Origin: a virus
DNA: 37,740 bases
Virus record (IMG/VR): IMGVR_UViG_3300032311_000362
Span: 1-37,740 of that record
Reading direction: 5' to 3' (one strand)
Made by a program: the position numbers and the translations under genes. A model generated the notes under the pieces. That model had not been told where the DNA came from. It saw only the letters and a list, made by a program, of their open reading frames with translations, and searched no databases. Positions within the stretch are counted from its first letter, which is position 1. Each line of letters begins with the position of its first letter. Of the stretch, positions 31,673 to 37,740 are shown in pieces.

Positions 31673-31681
31673 TGGTATAAT
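31673..31681 (+). promoter_or_regulatory. Extended -10 promoter before the last tail genes
   Basis: TGG-TATAAT is at 31673-31681 with a poor -35 (TTAATT). The transcript should start near 31688 and includes AGGAGA before the ATG at 31702. Confidence 0.6.
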
Positions 31682-31701
31682 TAATAGAATAGGAGATAAT
31701 C

Positions 31702-32232
31702 ATGCCGTATGTAAAAATATCAGACCCACAAGTAATTGACCTAGCCGCTTGGCACCAGGTCATCAATGTTGTTAATCAACATAGTGATAGCATTAGCTCA
31801 ATCACAAACAACCTAGGTGGTTCTGTGCCAGAGACACTTGATTTTAATGGTGAAAATAACTTTGTTAATCAGTTTGATCCTGGAGCCCAAAAGATTCTTT
31901 ATGGAAGAACAAAGCTTGATTCGGACGTAATGTCTTCAATATCTAATGATCAAATTTACTATGGTGATATTGATTTTGCAGTAAATGGAAACACAGCCTT
32001 TGCAGCTAGACCAATTGTTACAGCAACAATTCAGTTTGGTCATGCAAGTATTGCAGCACTTGATGATAGTCACTATGATTTTATATTTAATATATTTGCA
32101 GTTACTGCTACAAAATTTAGCTTTAGAGTTAATAGAGCTATCGCTGAACCAAATAATACAAATGCTGCAACAAGACCAAGTACAATCAACGCTTCATTTT
32201 ATCTTAATTGGTCAGCAACAGGTCCAAAATAA
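31702..32232 (+). CDS. Small tail protein (176 aa)
   Basis: The product is 176 residues. The first 45 are helical with heptad-like spacing (DLAAWHQVINVVNQHSDSIS), which could trimerise, and the rest is beta-rich (ARPIVTATIQFGHASIAALD, HYDFIFNIFAVTATKFSFRV). That build, short coiled coil then beta domain, fits a small trimeric tail fibre or tip protein. AGGAGA precedes the ATG at good spacing. It lies between the hub and the central fibre-like gene. No family is recognised. Confidence 0.7.
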   Translation: MPYVKISDPQVIDLAAWHQVINVVNQHSDSISSITNNLGGSVPETLDFNGENNFVNQFDPGAQKILYGRTKLDSDVMSSISNDQIYYGDIDFAVNGNTAFAARPIVTATIQFGHASIAALDDSHYDFIFNIFAVTATKFSFRVNRAIAEPNNTNAATRPSTINASFYLNWSATGPK

Positions 32233-32244
32233 TTTGGTGACAAA

Positions 32245-35200
32245 TTGACATCACAATATAGAAGCAACAAGTCTGTTGCAAAAAATCCAACTATATCTAT
32301 TGATGTTGACGACCCAAGAGTTTCTTGGGATAAGATAAAACAAACACTATCTCGCCAAGGATCAGAAATTGATATAATTGGCCTTGACGGAAAACCATTA
32401 ATTTCTGGCGGTGCAAATTTAACATCTGGCACATCTACATCAGATAATAATACTAAAAAACCTAAAAGCACTAAAGACCCTGATGTTCCAGGAAAGGGTG
32501 TACCACCACTAGCAGTAACTAATCTTGTTGGAGCATGGGGCCCAAACGGTGGTATAACATTAACATTTAATTTTGATACGGCAGATCTAGCAAATATATT
32601 TATAGATAGATTTTTAGTAAAAGTTTATGACTCTGAAACAGAAGATTGGACAGAGCTTAAAGCAGGATTTGGCTACCCTGGTTCAACATTTTTAAGCTCT
32701 GTGTCTGCTGCACAAACATTATTTTTATCAGCAAAAGATATAGATCAAAGCTTAGATATAAGCACAATTATATCAAACATAACTAAAGTTGCAGTTGCTA
32801 CTGCTGACATATTAAATGTTGGTAATTATGTAGAAGCAAACATGCCAGCTTTTGTTTCAGATTTGCCACAACCAGAATTTACACTATCTGCTGGAATTGA
32901 CTACTATCTAGTTACTCTTGATCCAACCAATATAGCTTTAGCAGTAACCAAAGGTTTTTATGGGGTAATTGTTGAAGAAAAAGTAACCACTGAAATGGTT
33001 AAAGCAAATGTTGGAGCTACAGGATGGGTTCAAGCAGCACCAATAAGTTCTGGAACAACGGTAGTAGTTTATACACCAGACGGATTACACCGCTGGGTCA
33101 GACTAAGATATGTTAAATCATATGGTGAACCATCTATATACTCAGATATAAAAGATATAACACCTCTTCCTTTTCAACCAACTAATACCAACCCACCAAC
33201 ACAGTTTACATCTGCAAGCATTGCTTGGTCAGGCAATGACATTAGTGTTTCTTTTGTCCAGCCAGCATCAAATGCTGGAACTACAGTTAAAGTAAAACTA
33301 GTACCATATATTAGTGGTGTAGAAAGCACATCTTTGTATGCACATTTTTATCATGTTATTGTTTCACCAGAAACATCATTTAAGATTAACTCGTTAGATC
33401 TTTATGGACAATTTGGAGTATACTATTCAAAATTTAAAGGGTATATAACATCTGTTTCAGCACAAGGAATTGAGAGTACAGGTACTGTAATTTCATCGGG
33501 ACCAATAGAAAGATCTAATCCATTAGCGAACATCTACCCAACACTTGGAACACCAAATATCAATACGCCATCTGGAATATTTAGAGTTACTCCATCTGCC
33601 AGTGGATATATAGTAGACTTTGATATACCAGCAGGAGCTACAAGGTTGGAGGTTTATGAAAAATCAACAGCATGGACTACAATACCAGTAAATGATGATA
33701 ATGTTGTATATTCTGGAACAAGTCCTGCAAGCATACCAACTGCAGACTATAATAAAAGATATGTCATCGTTCGCTATTATGATCAATATGATAACTATTC
33801 TTATTACAGCATGCAAAAGGCTGGACAAACATCTGGTGTAGAGGTTACACCAATTGATGTTGGGCTAGAGTCTTTAATTCAGTTTCCAATTAAAATATCT
33901 ACAAATGGCTCAATCTTTGCTGGTGCTGGAGATCATACCGTTAACCCTAAAGTATTTTTCAATACATCTGGACTATTTGCTTATGATGCAGGTGGAGTTG
34001 CTACAACACAGATTATAAACGATGCACTTGCAAATACACCAACCTTTATTACACAGAATGCAAGAATTGCAGAGTGGTCAATAGATAAGCAAACTGTGGG
34101 TTTATCATCAATAAATTACATTCAAAATAATCTTTATGCTGCAACTAAAACTAAAGAATATGCTGGAATATCATCTAATGGAACATATTCGTTTTGGGCT
34201 GGAGCAAATTCATCATTAAATACAGACGGTTTAGCAGAGTTTTCTGTAAAGCCAAATGGTGAGGTTGTAGCAAGTAAAATAACTATTAATGGAAATGGAA
34301 CTGGTTCAGATTTAATTCGTGCTGGTGGATCAAATTTTATAGTTACACAGGCAGGTGCAATTACAGCACGGTCTGCAGTAATAAAAGGAACCATTGAAGT
34401 TGATGGTCAATCATATTTTGATGCAAACGTAAATGTTAGAAATGGTTATTTAATTGCTGGTAGCGGTGGAGTAAACGTAGGACCAAATGTACAAATAGGT
34501 TCGTCTGGACTACAAGCACTTAATGCTTCTAATGCGGCAACTACAAAAATATATACATCGCCACTATCTGTATCTATAACAGACGCATTAACTGGAACTA
34601 CAGATACAGTATCTGGAATTACTCTTTGGAGCAAGAAAGCTTTATTTGGATCTACAGAGTCATCAGGTTTTGTAATAACTGATGGATCTATTAAAGCAAA
34701 CTATGTGACTATAGATTCAGCAGACCAGTCAATAATTTTAAGATCAAAAACATCAGCATCAACAAAGGGTATTGTTTTAAGAGCAACATCAGACACTGGT
34801 TATGCTATATCAGCAGGAAGTATTGCAACTCCATCTTCTGCTCCATTTTCTGTAACAACTCAAGGAGATCTAGTTGCTAACAGTGCCACAATTAAAGGAA
34901 CAGTAAACGCCACTGGTGGATTTTTTGGAACAGAAGGTGGCACAAGATGGACAATTAATTCAACAGGAATAACAGCATCTGGAGCAGCAAAAATAGATTT
35001 ATCATCAGGTGGTTTTATAACTGTAGGTGACTATCAAATTAAAAGCAGTTCAACAGATTTTACTGTGACACAAATAAGCAATGGTTTAAATTTAATGAAA
35101 ACAGAATCAGTATCAGGTGCAACAGAAGATCCACTTAGACTATTTCTTGGTGATACTACTAGACAGGTTGAGGTTGCAAAATCTGCACAGATTTCTGGCA

Positions 35201-35370
35201 ATGGAACAACATTGCAGTTTGGAGCAAGTACAACAGCAACAAATGCATATAGGTCTGGCGGTTTAAGAAACATGTACACTGTTTCACTTGGAAATGCATC
35301 ATCTGCAATATATCCAAGTGCAGTAAAAGGTGACATGCTTTTGATATATGATTCAACTGATGGGCTATAG
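32245..35370 (+). CDS. Central tail fibre-like protein with FN3-type domains (1041 aa)
   Basis: The 1041-residue protein begins at TTG 32245, the only in-frame start near a weak GGTGA site; no ATG is available close by. After a polar linker (residues 60-90, TSTSDNNTKKPKSTKDPD), residues 90-530 show several fibronectin type III-like beta-sandwiches (VTNLVGAWGPNGGITLTFNF, SASIAWSGNDISVSFVQPAS, GYIVDFDIPAGATRLEVYEK). Residues 550-1041 resemble a beta-helical or triple-strand fibre with repeated GSNFIVTQAGAITARSAVIKG-like units (here ending at about 19 residues each). Such a layout fits central tail fibres like lambda J C-terminal parts. It probably binds the cell surface. Confidence 0.8.
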   Translation: MTSQYRSNKSVAKNPTISIDVDDPRVSWDKIKQTLSRQGSEIDIIGLDGKPLISGGANLTSGTSTSDNNTKKPKSTKDPDVPGKGVPPLAVTNLVGAWGPNGGITLTFNFDTADLANIFIDRFLVKVYDSETEDWTELKAGFGYPGSTFLSSVSAAQTLFLSAKDIDQSLDISTIISNITKVAVATADILNVGNYVEANMPAFVSDLPQPEFTLSAGIDYYLVTLDPTNIALAVTKGFYGVIVEEKVTTEMVKANVGATGWVQAAPISSGTTVVVYTPDGLHRWVRLRYVKSYGEPSIYSDIKDITPLPFQPTNTNPPTQFTSASIAWSGNDISVSFVQPASNAGTTVKVKLVPYISGVESTSLYAHFYHVIVSPETSFKINSLDLYGQFGVYYSKFKGYITSVSAQGIESTGTVISSGPIERSNPLANIYPTLGTPNINTPSGIFRVTPSASGYIVDFDIPAGATRLEVYEKSTAWTTIPVNDDNVVYSGTSPASIPTADYNKRYVIVRYYDQYDNYSYYSMQKAGQTSGVEVTPIDVGLESLIQFPIKISTNGSIFAGAGDHTVNPKVFFNTSGLFAYDAGGVATTQIINDALANTPTFITQNARIAEWSIDKQTVGLSSINYIQNNLYAATKTKEYAGISSNGTYSFWAGANSSLNTDGLAEFSVKPNGEVVASKITINGNGTGSDLIRAGGSNFIVTQAGAITARSAVIKGTIEVDGQSYFDANVNVRNGYLIAGSGGVNVGPNVQIGSSGLQALNASNAATTKIYTSPLSVSITDALTGTTDTVSGITLWSKKALFGSTESSGFVITDGSIKANYVTIDSADQSIILRSKTSASTKGIVLRATSDTGYAISAGSIATPSSAPFSVTTQGDLVANSATIKGTVNATGGFFGTEGGTRWTINSTGITASGAAKIDLSSGGFITVGDYQIKSSSTDFTVTQISNGLNLMKTESVSGATEDPLRLFLGDTTRQVEVAKSAQISGNGTTLQFGASTTATNAYRSGGLRNMYTVSLGNASSAIYPSAVKGDMLLIYDSTDGL

Positions 35371-35372
35371 TT

Positions 35373-37740
35373 ATGCCTATTTATTTAAAAACTTCTGCTT
35401 CAACTAATTCTTGGAGAAAAGCAACAAGCCTATACTTAAAAACATCAGCAGCCACAAATTCATGGAGAAAGATAGTATCTGCATATATAAAGACAAACGA
35501 TGGCTGGAGATCTTTATTTTCTAGTCTTATTATTCCATCAATTCAAACTAGAGTAGAAGTCTCAACATCTGGCGGTATAAATGTTGGAAGTACCATAATG
35601 AATGATTCTAGCCCAATTACACTAACATCAACAAGATATCATTGGCTTAATGCAGATGGATTTACATATATTTGGCAAAAGTCAGCAAATAATGTAACTT
35701 GGACAAATATTGGGACTGAGCAGAGTACAACTAATCCAGCATCTAGTTCATCTTCATCTTCAATAACAAGAACTTTATCTGCATCAGACTTTACTTCTGG
35801 ATCAGATATGTACTTTAGATTTGTTTTTTATGCAACAAATTCTACATCTGGCACTAGCAATAGTTCAGAAAGCTTGCCAATATTAATATCTTACTATGGA
35901 ACACCTACACCAGCTCCAGGATCACCATCAATTACTGGTAGTACAGTTGTTGGAAATAATGCATCAGCAAATATTGGCACCTGGACAAATTCACCAACAT
36001 CTTATGACTATAGAGTTTATTATACAAGTGGATTAAGCTCATACCCTTTGACTTACGCGGGAGTTCAATCTGTTTCAAATAAGTTTTTATCTGGTTTTTC
36101 AGCAGCACTAGTAACTTCAGCATCTCACGGGTATAAGGTAAATGATACTGTCATAGTTTCTGGAATGGACTCTTTGTTTAATGGTTCGCATACAATAACT
36201 GCAAAAACAAACAATACCATATATATAACATTGCCAACACCAACAGGATGGTCTGCATCTACAGCATATTCAATAGGAGATCTAGTATCATATTTAGGTG
36301 ATGCTTATTATGCATCAATAGCAATGCCAGCACCTTCTTTATTTTCTATTGGAAATGCATATAGTGTTGGTAGCAATGCCTGGGATGGATTTACAAGATA
36401 TAGATGTATACAATCAATATCTGCAGTTTCTGCATGGTCATCATCTGGTAATTATGCAACTGGCTCTGTAATTCATTATAATGGAACAAGATGGCAAGCA
36501 CAACAAAACTCTGGTCCAGGATATCTTATACCAGGAACATCCACACCAGTTGGTCCACAAACACCATCAAGTGGAAATTATCTATATTGGTCAGAAATAA
36601 ATGTTGCCTTATCCAACACATCTTATTGGCAAAATGCATACCCATATAATTCTTCTTATTGGACACTACAGTCTTTTTCAAACACAGTAGCATCTGGAAC
36701 TACCACGGCACCAAATTACTATGAAGGCACTGTATCTTCCAGTACATCAATACCAATACCTATAACAACTTTTGCTTATAAAGAAAATATAGATTTAAGA
36801 GGAGCAACAACTAGCGGAACTGGTGCAGTACTTAACTTTGGAGTTAAAGCTTACAATCAAGCTACATTTTCACCTTCTGAGTATTTAGGAACGGCATTTA
36901 TATATGGAGTTCCAATTTTATCTATAGGATCAATAACTCCAGTATACACAACAGCATCAGTGCCTTTTACATCATCTTATGTTTCTTCATATTTATTAAA
37001 CCTTTATACTCAGCCATCAATAACTAATGTAGTTGGTGGAGCAAGCACAGTAACGTATTCTGCTGTAAACACATTTACATCTGGACAACAGGTAGTTATA
37101 TCTGGAATCAACCCCTCTCAATATAACGGTACTAGAACTATTCAGTCAGCAACTTCAACATCATTTACAGTCAGTGCTAATATAACTGGAGCATATGTTT
37201 CTGGCGGTACAGCAAAAGTTACAGTGTCTGGATACCCATTAACAGTTAGCTCAAATACTTCACCAAGATCAATAACTGGACTATCAGAAGGAACCACATA
37301 TTATTTAGAAATGACTCCAGCCAACAGCGGTACCACAGGCACAATGCAAACATCTTCATTTACAACATTAATACAGCCAACAATTAGCGGCATATCTGTT
37401 TCTAACACAACTCCGTTTCCAGGATCTGCAAGTAGTATATCCGTATCCAATACCCCACCCTCTAACACTGGCTCTGTATCATGGGCTAATGGATCAAATA
37501 CTTCAGCAGCAGTATTGTACTCTGTCACTGGTGCAGGATCTGGTGGATCTTTTGCAGACCCATCATCATTATTGACTAGTGGAACGTTTAATGTAGTTTC
37601 TACTGGAACAGCAAATGCAAGCATTAGAGCAATTAATACATCAAAAACAGTTCATGCTACATGGACACAAACAAATGCACAAAGCTATAGATTACTATAC
37701 ACAGTAAGTGGTGTACCAGGAACACAAGAAATTACTGGAA
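35373..37740 (+). CDS. Large carbohydrate-binding tail fibre, 3' end outside window
   Basis: The frame is open from ATG 35373 to the window edge, at least 789 codons, so the gene is 3'-truncated here. Residues 4-46 hold three units with a 17-residue period (YLKTSASTNSW, YLKTSAATNSW, YIKTNDGWRS), probably an anchor. Residues about 292-316 (STAYSIGDLVSYLGDAYYAS) and 355-380 (WSSSGNYATGSVIHYNGTRW) match the chitin-binding CBM5/12 pattern, with a partial unit between them (AYSVGSNAWDGFTRYRC). A beta module (GYKVNDTVIVSGM) near residue 245 recurs near residue 570 (TSGQQVVISGINPSQYNGT). The end looks FN3-like. It starts two bases after the previous stop, so translation is coupled. It is a probable receptor-binding fibre. 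Confidence 0.85.
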   Translation, partial: MPIYLKTSASTNSWRKATSLYLKTSAATNSWRKIVSAYIKTNDGWRSLFSSLIIPSIQTRVEVSTSGGINVGSTIMNDSSPITLTSTRYHWLNADGFTYIWQKSANNVTWTNIGTEQSTTNPASSSSSSSITRTLSASDFTSGSDMYFRFVFYATNSTSGTSNSSESLPILISYYGTPTPAPGSPSITGSTVVGNNASANIGTWTNSPTSYDYRVYYTSGLSSYPLTYAGVQSVSNKFLSGFSAALVTSASHGYKVNDTVIVSGMDSLFNGSHTITAKTNNTIYITLPTPTGWSASTAYSIGDLVSYLGDAYYASIAMPAPSLFSIGNAYSVGSNAWDGFTRYRCIQSISAVSAWSSSGNYATGSVIHYNGTRWQAQQNSGPGYLIPGTSTPVGPQTPSSGNYLYWSEINVALSNTSYWQNAYPYNSSYWTLQSFSNTVASGTTTAPNYYEGTVSSSTSIPIPITTFAYKENIDLRGATTSGTGAVLNFGVKAYNQATFSPSEYLGTAFIYGVPILSIGSITPVYTTASVPFTSSYVSSYLLNLYTQPSITNVVGGASTVTYSAVNTFTSGQQVVISGINPSQYNGTRTIQSATSTSFTVSANITGAYVSGGTAKVTVSGYPLTVSSNTSPRSITGLSEGTTYYLEMTPANSGTTGTMQTSSFTTLIQPTISGISVSNTTPFPGSASSISVSNTPPSNTGSVSWANGSNTSAAVLYSVTGAGSGGSFADPSSLLTSGTFNVVSTGTANASIRAINTSKTVHATWTQTNAQSYRLLYTVSGVPGTQEITG
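35382..35519 (+). repeat. Three tandem 51-bp units at the fibre N-terminus
   Basis: Codons 4-46 of the last fibre contain three in-frame units starting at Tyr 4, 21 and 38. The first two share 9-10 of 11 residues of YLKTSAxTNSW; the third is a shorter, diverged copy. Confidence 0.75.

Noticed and set aside
1-37740. tRNA genes, CRISPR arrays, insertion sequences and attachment sites
   Set aside because: The gaps are too short and show no cloverleaf, spaced direct repeats, transposase or integrase signals.

Overview
The window is a stretch of a tailed double-stranded DNA phage (siphovirus-type virion) or a closely related prophage. Every supportable gene is on the + strand, and genes are packed with short or overlapping junctions. 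The DNA is visibly AT-rich. The host is inferred, not shown. The AT-rich composition, the actinophage-like chaperone and tape-measure proteins, the B12-dependent ribonucleotide reductase and several apparently leaderless genes together fit a phage of a low-GC actinobacterium such as the freshwater acI/Nanopelagicales group. Other hosts remain possible.

Layout. 1-8780 is a receptor-binding module: two small genes (one cut by the window edge), a small fibre-type protein, two proteins sharing an N-terminal anchor (914 and 3146), a long repeat-rich fibre with an Mtd-like N-terminus (3648), a small beta-rich protein (6121) and a multidomain adhesin with a cysteine-rich insert (6477). 8794-10019 holds three small non-structural or unknown genes, ended by a strong terminator. 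10175-12208 is an adenosylcobalamin-dependent class II ribonucleotide reductase with its own promoter. 12256-16774 is the head module: small unknown gene, portal, prohead protease with a scaffold-like tail, and major capsid protein. 16858-19826 is the neck: connector, stopper, gp10-like protein and tail terminator, with most stops and starts overlapping. 19913-37740 is the tail: major tail protein, two paralogous tail assembly chaperones, a 1759-residue tape measure, distal tail protein, hub-like protein, small tail protein, central fibre-like protein, and a large carbohydrate-binding fibre that runs off the right edge.

Regulation. Ten intergenic sites carry an extended -10 promoter of the form TGN-TATAAT (or TATACT/TAAACT), mostly without a good -35. 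In four of them the start codon lies 7-10 bases after the -10, and those four genes (449, 12256, 14331, 20626) also lack a Shine-Dalgarno sequence, which suggests leaderless mRNAs. The genes for the two most abundant virion proteins, capsid and tail tube, are each followed by a hairpin terminator and then a new promoter, so they appear to be separate transcription units.

Most notable points: the leaderless/extended -10 promoter set; an internal, well-placed ribosome site that would make a free scaffold from inside the protease gene; a duplicated chaperone gene pair that could replace the usual G/GT frameshift; a cysteine-rich insert inside a lectin-like domain; repeats shared between fibre genes; and a fibre with tandem 17-residue N-terminal repeats plus chitin-binding-like modules. 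No terminase, lysis, integrase or replication gene is in the window, and no tRNA, CRISPR array or insertion sequence was seen. No stretch over 300 bases lacks a gene; the longest gap (10020-10174) holds a terminator and a promoter.
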